Assembly: GCF_001053185.1 (NCBI RefSeq)
Contig: NZ_CSTD01000002.1
Coordinates: forward strand, 193,577-257,576
DNA from: Mycobacterium bohemicum DSM 44277
Lineage (GTDB): Bacteria; Actinomycetota; Actinomycetes; Mycobacteriales; Mycobacteriaceae
Length of the DNA stretch: 64,000 nucleotides
Reading direction: 5' to 3'
The position numbers were made by a program, and so were the translations under genes. The notes below the pieces were generated by a model. The model ran no database searches, was not told where the DNA came from, and saw only the letters and a program-made list of their open reading frames with translations. Of the stretch, positions 25,729 to 34,185 are shown one piece after another. Position 1 is the stretch's first letter. Every line of letters begins with the position of its first letter.

Positions 25729-26757
25729 ATGGCTGCGGCAGAAGAGGTCGACGTCGACGGCATCGCGGTGCGCCTGACCAACCCCGACAAGGTGTTCTTC
25801 CCCAAGCTGGGTTCGGCCGGGACGAAGCGGCGGCTCGTCGACTACTACCTGGCCGTGTCGGACGGGCCGATGCTGGCGACGCTGCTCAACCGGCCGACTC
25901 ACCTGCAGCGCTTCCCGGACGGCATCGACGGCGAGGAGATCTATCAGAAGCGGGTGCCGCAGCATCACCCCGACTACCTCGAAACGTGCCGGGTGACCTT
26001 TCCGTCGGGGCGCACGGCCGACGCGCTGAAGGTGACCCATCGCGCGGCGATCGCCTGGGCGGCGCAGATGGGCACCATCACGCTGCACCCGTGGCAGGTG
26101 CGCTGCCCGGACACCGAACACCCCGACGAGCTGCGCATCGACCTCGATCCGCAGCCCGGGGTCGCGTTCAAGGAGGCGCGGGCGGTCGCGGTCGACGTGC
26201 TGCGGCCCCTGCTCGACGAACTCGGCCTGGTCGGGTACCCCAAGACGTCCGGGGGGCGCGGAATTCACGTGTTCCTGCGGATCGCCACCGACTGGGATTT
26301 CGTGCAGGTGCGCCGCGCTGGCATCGCGCTGGCCCGGGAAGTCGAGCGCCGTGCGCCTGAGGCCGTGACCACCTCGTGGTGGAAGGAAGAGCGCGGCAAG
26401 CGCATCTTCGTCGACTTCAACCAGAACGCCCGCGACCGCACCATGGCGTCGGCGTATTCGGTGCGGCCCACGCCCATCGCGACCGTGTCGATGCCGCTGA
26501 CGTGGGACGAACTGGCCGGCGCCGATCCCGACGACTACACCATGGCGACCGTTCCCGATCTGGTGCGGGCCCGCGAAGACCCCTGGGGGGCAATGGATTC
26601 TGCCGTCCAATCCGTTGCGCCGCTACTGGAGATGGTTGAGGCCGACGAGGAACGTGGCCTGGGCGACATGCCGTACCCCCCGAACTACCCGAAGATGCCG
26701 GGTGAGCCGAAGCGGGTACAGCCGAGCAAGGACAGGGACCTGAAAAAGCCCACGTGA
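25729..26757 (+). CDS. LigD-type primase-polymerase (Prim-PolC / PolD1-like)
   Basis: A 342-residue archaeo-eukaryotic-primase-type polymerase. The catalytic pair is in RIDLDPQP (Asp138, Asp140). SGGRGIHVFLR (174-184) supplies the nucleotide-binding Ser and His, and KRIFVDFNQN the third metal Asp. It is a stand-alone polymerase domain without ligase or nuclease parts. In M. smegmatis the equivalent gene next to ligC encodes Prim-PolC, studied in gap-filling repair (recalled). M. tuberculosis Rv3730c is the counterpart. Confidence 0.9.
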   Translation: MAAAEEVDVDGIAVRLTNPDKVFFPKLGSAGTKRRLVDYYLAVSDGPMLATLLNRPTHLQRFPDGIDGEEIYQKRVPQHHPDYLETCRVTFPSGRTADALKVTHRAAIAWAAQMGTITLHPWQVRCPDTEHPDELRIDLDPQPGVAFKEARAVAVDVLRPLLDELGLVGYPKTSGGRGIHVFLRIATDWDFVQVRRAGIALAREVERRAPEAVTTSWWKEERGKRIFVDFNQNARDRTMASAYSVRPTPIATVSMPLTWDELAGADPDDYTMATVPDLVRAREDPWGAMDSAVQSVAPLLEMVEADEERGLGDMPYPPNYPKMPGEPKRVQPSKDRDLKKPT

Positions 26758-26793
26758 CGCCCGTATCGCGATGGCGGCTAACGCCCTAAAGGG

Positions 26794-27633
26794 CTAAGCC
26801 ACGCACACCGGCTCTTCGACCGAATGGCCTTCGGCATCAGTGGCCTTGCCGGGCCGAGCGATTCGCCCGACCAAGTGCGCGGCGAGCGCGCCCGCCAACC
26901 CCCAGACCGGTGCTTCCGCCGTCTGACCCGAGAGCACCAGGAAGCCGAACGCGACACCGACGACGAGCAACGACACGTGCAGCGGCGTCCAACGCGTCAT
27001 TGCGCTCAGCCGGAAGGACAGTCCGATGCCCAGCAGCAGAGCCAGCATGTGACCGATGGCGGTGAAATCCCAACCCAAGGTTGCCGGCAGGGCGACGCCG
27101 AACCACCAACCCACCCAGACGGGACGCCACCGCGCGGGTATGGACGCGGTCAGGGCGCCCAGCACGCACACCGCGCCGTAGCTCATGCCCACGTCGCTGG
27201 CGCGCGCGACCGAGAACGGCAGTGACCCCGTCCGGACCGCGGCGACCAGCCCAACCGCGACGATCAACGTCGCGCCGATGTGGCCGACCGCGAATGTGAG
27301 GATCAAACCCTTGCCGCGCCAGATGGTTTCGCCCAACGCCAACAGAGCCGCCAGTCCCGGCAGCCAGACGAAGATGTCGTCGCTCTCATTGACGAACGCG
27401 CTGCCGACCAGCGTGCCCACATGGCCGTGCGCCAAGTTGTGCAGGTTGGTGCTCATCCGGCTCACCGCGACGGCGCGTGCATGCGGGCCCATCGCGGTGA
27501 GCGTGAGGGAGACCGCGAGCAGCATGGCGGTGTAGATCGCCGTGACCCGCAATGACGCCGCGCCGGACAGCGTCCGGGCCGCCAGAGTGGCCCAGCGATC
27601 TCCTCGCTGGTCGGAAAGTGCCGTGGAGAGCAT
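26794..27633 (-). CDS. Rhomboid-like multipass membrane protein
   Basis: A 279-residue membrane protein with about six hydrophobic segments (near 30-48, 88-102, 110-132, 149-165, 172-190 and 193-210). Candidate catalytic residues of a rhomboid protease are visible: Ser151 in VGMSYG (GxSxG) and His195 in FTAIGHMLALLLG. An NLAHGHVGTLVGSAF stretch at 64-80 resembles the front part of rhomboid folds. It belongs to the divergent actinobacterial rhomboid-like group; protease activity is likely but unproven. It starts 6 nt after the decarboxylase stop, so the two are one operon. Confidence 0.75.
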   Translation of the reverse strand: MLSTALSDQRGDRWATLAARTLSGAASLRVTAIYTAMLLAVSLTLTAMGPHARAVAVSRMSTNLHNLAHGHVGTLVGSAFVNESDDIFVWLPGLAALLALGETIWRGKGLILTFAVGHIGATLIVAVGLVAAVRTGSLPFSVARASDVGMSYGAVCVLGALTASIPARWRPVWVGWWFGVALPATLGWDFTAIGHMLALLLGIGLSFRLSAMTRWTPLHVSLLVVGVAFGFLVLSGQTAEAPVWGLAGALAAHLVGRIARPGKATDAEGHSVEEPVCVA

Positions 27634-27639
27634 GATTGG

Positions 27640-28992
27640 CTATCCCGCCCTTCGCGACCCGTGCCAGGAACAGTCGCGCGCCAAGAGATCGGCGACGGTT
27701 TCCCGGCGCACCAATTCGTGGAACCTGCCGTCGGCGACACCAACCAACGGTGGCTGGCCGACGAGGTTGAACGAAGGCCCGGTTGCCTGGAGGTAGGCGC
27801 CGGTGCCGGCGACGGCCAGCAAGTCGCCGGGACGGATGTCAGCGGGCAGTTCGACCTCGGCGGCGATCTCGTCCCCGGCTCCGCAGTGCCGGCCCACCAC
27901 CGTGACGGGCGCGGTTTCGGTCGGCACGTGCCGGTTGGCCAACGCCACGGTGTGCCGGGAGCCCGAGATCGCGATCCGTGAGTCGCTCATGTCGCCGTCC
28001 ACCGCCACGAAGGTGCGCCCGCCGGGCTGGCGTTTGACGGTGATGACCCGGTAGAGGGTGATCCCGGCGCGCGCGGCGATCGCCCGGCCGGCCTCGATCA
28101 CCACCTTCGGGCGGGGAAATGAGTGCTCGGCGCAGGCGGACCGGAGTGCGCCGTCGATGACAGCGGCGAGTGTGCGCGGACTGAGTTCCGGGTCGCCCGA
28201 CGCGTAGGGCACGGCATGCCCGCCGCCGAGATTCAGCTCGGTGAGCACCACCTGGTGGCGGTCGCGGACCTCGGCCATCACGGCGATGATCTGGCGGATC
28301 GCTTCGCCGTAGACCCCGGTGTCGCTGAGCTGGGAGCCCAGCCGGCAGTGCAGACCGACCAGGTCGAGCCACGGCTGGTTCACGACGCGCTTGATCGCCC
28401 CGGCGGCAAGACCCTGCGCCAGGGCGAAGCCGAACTTCTGGTCGAGAGCCCCCGTGCCGACCGCCCCGCCGTCGAGATCCGGAACAACCCGCAGCAGCAC
28501 ACGCTGACGACGACGCACCCGGCCGGAGAGCAGCCCGATCTCGTTCGGCGTCTCGATCACGACGCGACCCACCCCCGCCGCCACCGCGTCGTCCAGCTCG
28601 GCGGCGGTCTTGGCGTTGCCGTGCAGGATCATGTCCGCCGGCGCGACGTCCGCGGCCAGTGCGATGGCGAGTTGCCTGCTGGAGTACACACCCAGGCCCG
28701 CGCCCTCGGAAGCGGCCCATCCGGCGACCGCGACGCTCAACAGGGCCTTGCCCACGTAAACGAGCTCCGCATCCGGGAGCGCGGCCCGATAGCAGCGGAT
28801 GCGGGCCCGGAAGTCTTCCTCGTCCACGACGTGGGTGGGTGAGCCGAACTCGGCGGCAATCTCGGTGGCGGGCACCCCGCCGACACACAACCGGCCGGCC
28901 TCGTCCACGTACGCGCTCAGCGGCCAGACCGCGCGGTCGACATGCGGGTTCAACCCGTGCCGCAGCGAAGGAAGCAGCTCGAACAGCGTCAT
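27640..28992 (-). CDS. PLP-dependent decarboxylase, diaminopimelate/ornithine decarboxylase-like (divergent)
   Basis: A 450-residue fold-type III PLP enzyme. The PLP Lys82 lies in ELVYVGKALLS, where typical DAP decarboxylases have YAxKAN. HCRLGSQ, NLGGGHAVPY and VVIEAGRAIAARAG correspond to HxHIGSQ, GGG and EPGR, the last with Ala for Pro. The C-terminal cysteine motif is CGAGD rather than CESGD. These changes suggest a substrate other than meso-DAP. The housekeeping lysA should be elsewhere. The ATG at 28992 gives the best fit; the frame is open upstream. It is coupled to the rhomboid-like gene. Confidence 0.8.
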   Translation of the reverse strand: MTLFELLPSLRHGLNPHVDRAVWPLSAYVDEAGRLCVGGVPATEIAAEFGSPTHVVDEEDFRARIRCYRAALPDAELVYVGKALLSVAVAGWAASEGAGLGVYSSRQLAIALAADVAPADMILHGNAKTAAELDDAVAAGVGRVVIETPNEIGLLSGRVRRRQRVLLRVVPDLDGGAVGTGALDQKFGFALAQGLAAGAIKRVVNQPWLDLVGLHCRLGSQLSDTGVYGEAIRQIIAVMAEVRDRHQVVLTELNLGGGHAVPYASGDPELSPRTLAAVIDGALRSACAEHSFPRPKVVIEAGRAIAARAGITLYRVITVKRQPGGRTFVAVDGDMSDSRIAISGSRHTVALANRHVPTETAPVTVVGRHCGAGDEIAAEVELPADIRPGDLLAVAGTGAYLQATGPSFNLVGQPPLVGVADGRFHELVRRETVADLLARDCSWHGSRRAG

Positions 28993-29215
28993 GGGTCCAC
29001 GGTGCCGGTCCCCAAGGCCGCGGGCCTCGTTATTAACGAGCCCTTCACACCGGCGCCACAAATCTTCACGGATTGCGTACGGGCTGTGATGTGGGTAACT
29101 CTGCCGAGCCGCCGGCCGGGCCATGCGCGCGGTCTTGACGCCTTCGCCGCCCGGCTGCTACACAGGGCGTGCGGCAAGAAATTGGGCGATCGCCCAACAT
29201 CGAATCGAGGTGGGT

Positions 29216-30436
29216 ATGCCGGGCCGGACGAACGGCAACGCGGCAAGCGACACGGCCGTCTACTACGACCCCTACGACGTGGGCATCATCGCCGACCCGT
29301 ATCCGGTCTACGCGCGGCTGCGGGAGGAGGCGCCGATCTATTACAACGAGCGCTACGACTTCTGGGCCCTGTCAAGGCATTCCGACGTGGAGAACGGCCT
29401 GGCGAACTGGCAGACCTTCTCCAGCCGGCGCAGCGACATCCTCGAGTTGGTCAAGTCGAAATTCGACATGCCGGGCGGGGTGATGATGTTCCAGGACCCG
29501 CCCGAGCACACGATGCTGCGCGGCCTGATGTCGCGGGTGTTCACTCCGCGCCGGATGGCCGCCCTCGAGGACCAGATCCGCCAGTACTGCATCGGGTGCC
29601 TCGATCCGCTCGTCGGCTCGGACGGCTTCGACATCATCGCCGAGCTGGCGTCCATGATGCCGATGCGGGTGATCGGCATGCTGCTGGGAATCCCCGAGTC
29701 CGAACAGATTCCGGTGCGCGACGCCAACGACGCCAACCTGCGCACCAAGCCGGGTGCGCCACTGAAGGTCGCCGACGCCGACTCCATCGCCGACGGCAGG
29801 ATCTACGCCGACTACGTCGAATGGCGGTCGGAGAACCCGTCCGACGATTTGATGACCACGCTGCTCAACGTCGAGTTCGACGACGAGCACGGGGTGCGGC
29901 GCACGCTGACCCGCACAGAGGTGCTGCACTACACCCAGGTGGTCGCCGGTGCCGGCAACGAGACCACCGGCCGGCTGATCGGCTGGCTGGCCAAGGTGCT
30001 CGCCGAACATCCCGACCAGCGCCGGGAAATCCACCGGGACCGGTCGCTGCTGAACCGCGCCGTCGACGAGACGCTCCGGTTCGAGCCCACAGGCCCGCAT
30101 GTAGCCCGTTGGATGGCAACGGATTTCGAGTGCTACGGCACCACGGTACCGGCCGGCAGCGCGATGCTGCTGTTGTTCGGCTCGGCCAATCGCGACCCGC
30201 GCCGATACACCGACCCCGACACGTTCAACATTTACCGCGACAACATCTCGCACATCACCTTCGGCAAGGGCGTGCATTACTGCCTGGGCGCCAACCTCGC
30301 CCGCCTCGAGGGTCGGGTGGCGCTCGACGAGCTGCTGAATCGCTGGCCGGACTGGGACATCGATTGCGAGACGGCGCAATTGGCGTCGACGTCGACCGTG
30401 CGCGGCTGGGAGCGGCTGCGGGTGTTATTGCCCTGA
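29216..30436 (+). CDS. Cytochrome P450
   Basis: A 406-residue P450. The I-helix is AGAGNETT at 244-251, the K-helix is ETLR at 285-288, and the haem loop ITFGKGVHYCLGANLAR carries Cys356. The ATG at 29216 has a short GAGGTGGG before it; the frame is open further upstream but poorly conserved there. No redox partner gene is adjacent. A TetR gene lies just downstream on the other strand, convergent with a 5-nt gap. Confidence 0.92.
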   Translation: MPGRTNGNAASDTAVYYDPYDVGIIADPYPVYARLREEAPIYYNERYDFWALSRHSDVENGLANWQTFSSRRSDILELVKSKFDMPGGVMMFQDPPEHTMLRGLMSRVFTPRRMAALEDQIRQYCIGCLDPLVGSDGFDIIAELASMMPMRVIGMLLGIPESEQIPVRDANDANLRTKPGAPLKVADADSIADGRIYADYVEWRSENPSDDLMTTLLNVEFDDEHGVRRTLTRTEVLHYTQVVAGAGNETTGRLIGWLAKVLAEHPDQRREIHRDRSLLNRAVDETLRFEPTGPHVARWMATDFECYGTTVPAGSAMLLLFGSANRDPRRYTDPDTFNIYRDNISHITFGKGVHYCLGANLARLEGRVALDELLNRWPDWDIDCETAQLASTSTVRGWERLRVLLP

Positions 30437-30441
30437 CGGGA

Positions 30442-31005
30442 TCACGCCGGCGCCTCGAACCGGTCGATGAACCGGCCCACCAGGGCGACGGCTTCCCGGT
30501 GGCCGCGCGTTGCACCCAGCGCCTGCTCCAGGATCAGGGTGCGCCCGATCGCGGCGATGATGACCGCGATGCCGGCGGCCGGAAAGTCGTTGCTGCTCAG
30601 ATCCGTATCGCTCTGGATGGATTTCAGCGCCGAGATCTGCGCCTCGCGCCAGCGCTCCGACCACTGCGCTATCTCGGCACGAATCGCCTTGCGGTGGTTG
30701 GCAAGACCCATGAACTCCATGAGCAGCCGCGCGTCTTTGGGCTCGATGAGGGTCTGCCACAACGCATGCAGGGGCCGGTCGGAGGCCAGCGCTTCCTGCT
30801 GCCGATCGAGGTAGCCGGTGGCGCCGCGGCGGAAGACGTCCAGGTACAGCTCGTCCATGCTGGGGAAGTAGTAATGCACCAGGGCGGGTTTGACGCCCGC
30901 TTTGGCGGCCACTCGACGTGAGGTGGCCGCTGCGTACCCCTCGTCGACCATGATTTCAACCGTCGCGTCGATCAGCAGGTCGCGAGTCGTCGAATCCCTG
31001 GCCAT
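30442..31005 (-). CDS. TetR-family transcriptional regulator
   Basis: A 187-residue regulator. The helix-turn-helix region (about 8-52) reads LIDATVEIMVDEGYAAATSR, then VAAKAGVKPALVHYYFPSMDEL, a textbook TetR domain. The ligand domain cannot be assigned. ATG at 31005 is preferred to an in-frame TTG at 31035. Being convergent with the P450 gene and divergent from the flavin reductase-like gene at 31119, it could control either. Confidence 0.87.
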   Translation of the reverse strand: MARDSTTRDLLIDATVEIMVDEGYAAATSRRVAAKAGVKPALVHYYFPSMDELYLDVFRRGATGYLDRQQEALASDRPLHALWQTLIEPKDARLLMEFMGLANHRKAIRAEIAQWSERWREAQISALKSIQSDTDLSSNDFPAAGIAVIIAAIGRTLILEQALGATRGHREAVALVGRFIDRFEAPA

Positions 31006-31118
31006 CAACGGCACCCTAAATTGGGTGGTCGCCAAAAATCAACAAACGGGCCGATGATTAGAAGATCCCCGACCCGGGAATTTGGTCACCCGAACAGTTC
31101 AGAAAGTGAAGGAATCAA

Positions 31119-31505
31119 GTGGCCCCGAGTTTCTCCGACGTCGTCGAGTCCAAGTACCTGCTCCTGACCACCTTCACCAAGGACGGGCGCCCGAAACCGA
31201 CCGCGATCTGGGGGGTTCCCGACGGCGGCAAGCTCCTGGTGATCACCGACGACGGCTCCTGGAAGGTCAAGCGGATCAACAACACGCCGCGGGTCACGAT
31301 CGCCAGGAGCGGATCCCTGGGTAAGCCCAAGAGCGAGCCGGTGGAAGCCATCGCACGGGTGCTGCCGAAGTCGGAGACACGCCGGGTCTACAACGCCGTG
31401 CTCAAGCGCTACTGGTACCACGCCTGGTGGTTCTACGCCCACTCGATCGTCCGGGGCGGAATCGACAAGGTGCACGTCGGCCTGGAGATCACACCGGCTG
31501 GGTAG
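31119..31505 (+). CDS. PPOX-class (F420/flavin-binding split barrel) protein
   Basis: A 128-residue split-barrel protein of the pyridoxamine-phosphate-oxidase-like fold. VVESKYLLLTTFTKDGRPKP and TAIWGVPDGGKLLVITDDGSWKVKRINNTPRV are the core strands of the F420-dependent PPOX-class group common in mycobacteria. The cofactor may be F420 or FMN. The start is GTG at 31119 behind GAAGGAATC. Its end overlaps the convergent alcohol dehydrogenase gene by 17 nt. Confidence 0.8.
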   Translation: MAPSFSDVVESKYLLLTTFTKDGRPKPTAIWGVPDGGKLLVITDDGSWKVKRINNTPRVTIARSGSLGKPKSEPVEAIARVLPKSETRRVYNAVLKRYWYHAWWFYAHSIVRGGIDKVHVGLEITPAG

Positions 31506-32652
31506 CGTCGCTGCGGGGGTCGATCAGGATCTTCGCGTGCGTCTCGGGATCACCGAGCGCATCGAATGCGGCCGCGACCCCGGACAACCCGACCGTCCCG
31601 GTGATCAGCGGCGAGACATTGACCTTCCCGTCGGCGAGCATGTGCAGGGTGTCGCGAAATTCCAGCGGCGTGTAACCGAGCACGAACCGCAGGTCGGTCT
31701 CCTTGTTGATCGCCATCGCCGGGCGAATCCGGTCGGAACCCATGCAGACACCGACGACGACGATGCGCGAATACAGCGGTGCGCTGGCGATGATGCCATC
31801 GATAATCCCTGGCACGCCGACGCATTCGAACACGATCGGGTGCTTCGGTGTTGCCGCGCCGGCCGCTTCGGCGGCGCGCCACACGTGCCACCACGGCAGC
31901 CGCAGCCGTTGCAGCTTCTCCAGGGTGCCGACCGCGAGGTCGAACGCCTCGAGGATGCCCTGCAGGTGATCGCGCCCCGCCTCGGTGGTGTACGGCGACT
32001 CCTGCGCGGGGTCGACGACGACATCCGCCCCGCAGGCGGTCGCCAGCGCGCGCCGGCCCGCCGAGAAGTCGCTGGCGATCACCGTCCGGACCCCGTGAGC
32101 CTTGAGCATGCAGATCACCGCGAGACCGATTGGGCCGCAGCCGATCACGATGGCGACATCACCCTTTTTCACCTCGCCGCGCCGCACGGCGTGCCAGCCG
32201 ACGGCCATGGGCTCGGTCAGGGCGGCGACCTCGGGGCGCAACCCGTTCGGGACCGGGAGGGTCAGCGACCGTTCGACCAGCAGTTGTTCGGCGTAGGCGC
32301 CCGGCGCCAAGGTCGACAAGCCGATGCCGTGCACCTCCTTTCCGCGCCGCAGCAGCGGCAGGGCGTCGACCGGCGTACCGCGCCGCGGCGCCTTGCGGGT
32401 GCCCGGGCCGTAATCGAGCACTTCCCCGCAGAACTCGTGGCCGAACACCACGTGCTGATCCGAGCGCATGAAGTCGTCGTAGCCGGACTCGGCCATCACG
32501 TCGGCGAGTTCATCGCAGTGGTGACGGGCGTGCAGGTCCGAGCCGCAGATGCCGCACCGCAGGACTCCGATCAGCAACTGGCCCTTGGCCGGCGCCGGGG
32601 CCGGCAGGTCGACGACCTCCAGCTTCGCGTTGGTGCACGTGACGCTCTTCAT
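31489..32652 (-). CDS. Zinc-type alcohol dehydrogenase family protein
   Basis: A 387-residue MDR enzyme. The catalytic zinc site begins at CGICGSDLH (Cys33-His41) and includes GHEFCG. IVIGCGPIGLAVICM is the NAD-binding glycine motif. The four-cysteine structural zinc lobe seems absent, and there is an insertion after the first zinc motif (RHHCDELADVMAESGYDD). The neighbouring epimerase and cutinase genes match the order recalled for M. tuberculosis Rv3726-Rv3724, so it is probably the Rv3726 counterpart. The substrate is unknown. Its start overlaps the WS/DGAT stop by 4 nt. Confidence 0.85.
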   Translation of the reverse strand: MKSVTCTNAKLEVVDLPAPAPAKGQLLIGVLRCGICGSDLHARHHCDELADVMAESGYDDFMRSDQHVVFGHEFCGEVLDYGPGTRKAPRRGTPVDALPLLRRGKEVHGIGLSTLAPGAYAEQLLVERSLTLPVPNGLRPEVAALTEPMAVGWHAVRRGEVKKGDVAIVIGCGPIGLAVICMLKAHGVRTVIASDFSAGRRALATACGADVVVDPAQESPYTTEAGRDHLQGILEAFDLAVGTLEKLQRLRLPWWHVWRAAEAAGAATPKHPIVFECVGVPGIIDGIIASAPLYSRIVVVGVCMGSDRIRPAMAINKETDLRFVLGYTPLEFRDTLHMLADGKVNVSPLITGTVGLSGVAAAFDALGDPETHAKILIDPRSDATQPV

Positions 32653-34067
32653 CCTGCTAGTCCCCTCGTCTTCGGAGAAGATGCCCGCTTCGTGCGCGGC
32701 CCAACCGCTTCCCTCAACTCCCGGTAGGCGTTCAGCGTGCAGGCGGCCAGCCGGGAGAGGTCGTCGAAAGCGGCGGCGTTGCCGACAAACCCGAAGTCCA
32801 TGCTCTCGTGATAGGAGGCCAGGGTGGCGTTGAGCCCGATCGAGGCGGCCAGGGCGGAAACCGGATAGACGCCGACCAGCCGCGCGCCGTTGAGGTAGCG
32901 GGTCTCCCTGGCGCCCGCCACGTTGGAGACGACCAGGTTGCAGGCGGGGTGCGCGATGCGGTCAAGGTGCGTGGAGGCGCCGAGGCCGGCGAGCGCCACG
33001 AGCCCGACCGCGTAGGTCATCGCCGCCTCGTTCGACAGGCCGCCCAGCTCCTTCTTGGCCGTGGCGACCGAATCGACCACCTGCCGGATCCGGTCCGCCA
33101 TGCCCGCGTCGGGCTCGCCGAGTCGCACGAACAGCGCCGAGACCCGCGTGCCGATCGTCGTGTCGCCTGGGTCGCGCAGCGACACCGGGCACATCGCGAT
33201 GAATGGGTGGTCGAAGGGGCGGCCGGTTTCGTTCAGGTAGGCGTGCAGCCCGCCGTCGACCACCGCGACGGCAACGTCGTTGAGCGTCGCACCGAAGTGC
33301 CGGCCCACCTCGCGCATCTCCTTGAGCGGCAGCGAGAGCGTCGCGAACCTGCGCCCGATTTGCAGCGGCTCGTTGGTCGGGGCGTGCTGCGCCGCGAAGG
33401 GCAGGCTGCCCTCGAGATGCGATCCCAGCAGGCCGGAGAACACCTTGCGCACGGCGCTGACGGCGACCTGGTTGACCGCCTCAACCTCGGTGACGATGCC
33501 CCGGATCGAATCGGAGAGTCGCTGCGTGAGCGGCGTCGGCGGATGCGGCTTGGGCGACGGCGTGCGCAGCGCGAAGGCGGGTGTGGGCACACCGCGACCG
33601 TCGGTCGTGCTCAGGCCGGCGTAGATCCGCTTGAGGCCCGATTCGCCGTCGATGATCGAGTGGTGCGTCTTGGTGTAGATGGCGAACATCCGGTCCGGCA
33701 CGCCGTCGATCACCCAGCACCGGAAGAGCGGGCGGGCGCGGTCGAGCTGCGGCTCGTGCAGGTCGGCGACCAGCCGCAGCAGGTCGTCATAGGTCGATCC
33801 GGCGGGAAGCGCCAGGTGCCCGACGTGGTAGTAGGGGTCCCAATTGTCGACCTCCTGGAAATGCGGCGCGCCGCGACCCACAAGCTGCGGCACATAGGTG
33901 AACGGGGGCGTCGGCGTCGACGCCCGGTATGCCTCCACGACCTCGCGGACCAGCGGCGCGCGACCGGCCGGCTTCTTGAACAGCAGCATCGCGCCGACAT
34001 GGGTGGTGCCGGCCGGGGACTCCATGAGTAGCCATGAAAGATCAAGCGGGGGAATGGTTTTCGCCAT
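32649..34067 (-). CDS. Wax ester synthase / diacylglycerol acyltransferase (WS/DGAT)
   Basis: A 472-residue acyltransferase. The catalytic motif is HHSIIDG, preceded by MFAIYTKT; ATLNDVAVAVVDGGLHAYL and CNLVVSNVAGARE are the later family blocks. It makes triacylglycerol or wax esters from acyl-CoA. It is the first gene of a pair with the alcohol dehydrogenase (4-nt ATGA overlap), so alcohol or aldehyde metabolism and esterification may be linked. The precise Tgs number cannot be assigned. Confidence 0.85.
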   Translation of the reverse strand: MAKTIPPLDLSWLLMESPAGTTHVGAMLLFKKPAGRAPLVREVVEAYRASTPTPPFTYVPQLVGRGAPHFQEVDNWDPYYHVGHLALPAGSTYDDLLRLVADLHEPQLDRARPLFRCWVIDGVPDRMFAIYTKTHHSIIDGESGLKRIYAGLSTTDGRGVPTPAFALRTPSPKPHPPTPLTQRLSDSIRGIVTEVEAVNQVAVSAVRKVFSGLLGSHLEGSLPFAAQHAPTNEPLQIGRRFATLSLPLKEMREVGRHFGATLNDVAVAVVDGGLHAYLNETGRPFDHPFIAMCPVSLRDPGDTTIGTRVSALFVRLGEPDAGMADRIRQVVDSVATAKKELGGLSNEAAMTYAVGLVALAGLGASTHLDRIAHPACNLVVSNVAGARETRYLNGARLVGVYPVSALAASIGLNATLASYHESMDFGFVGNAAAFDDLSRLAACTLNAYRELREAVGPRTKRASSPKTRGLAG

Positions 34068-34185
34068 GGCAATCTCCTAACGCCCGGGCGGGTGTGGCCG
34101 TTACGGTGATGGTCCTCTTGGCGGCCCACGGGCGTGAGGGCATTTGGGCCCCGGTGCGGCGGTCGTTGGTCCCTCGCGGTCGCGC

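Noticed and set aside
26783-26794. GCCCTAAAGGGC as a terminator between the convergent Prim-PolC and rhomboid genes
   Set aside because: A 5-bp stem with a 2-nt loop and no U-run is too weak to call a terminator.
28942-30921. A 659-codon plus-strand frame, the longest in the window
   Set aside because: It runs across the P450 gene in another frame and into the TetR gene; Arg/Pro-rich without any domain.
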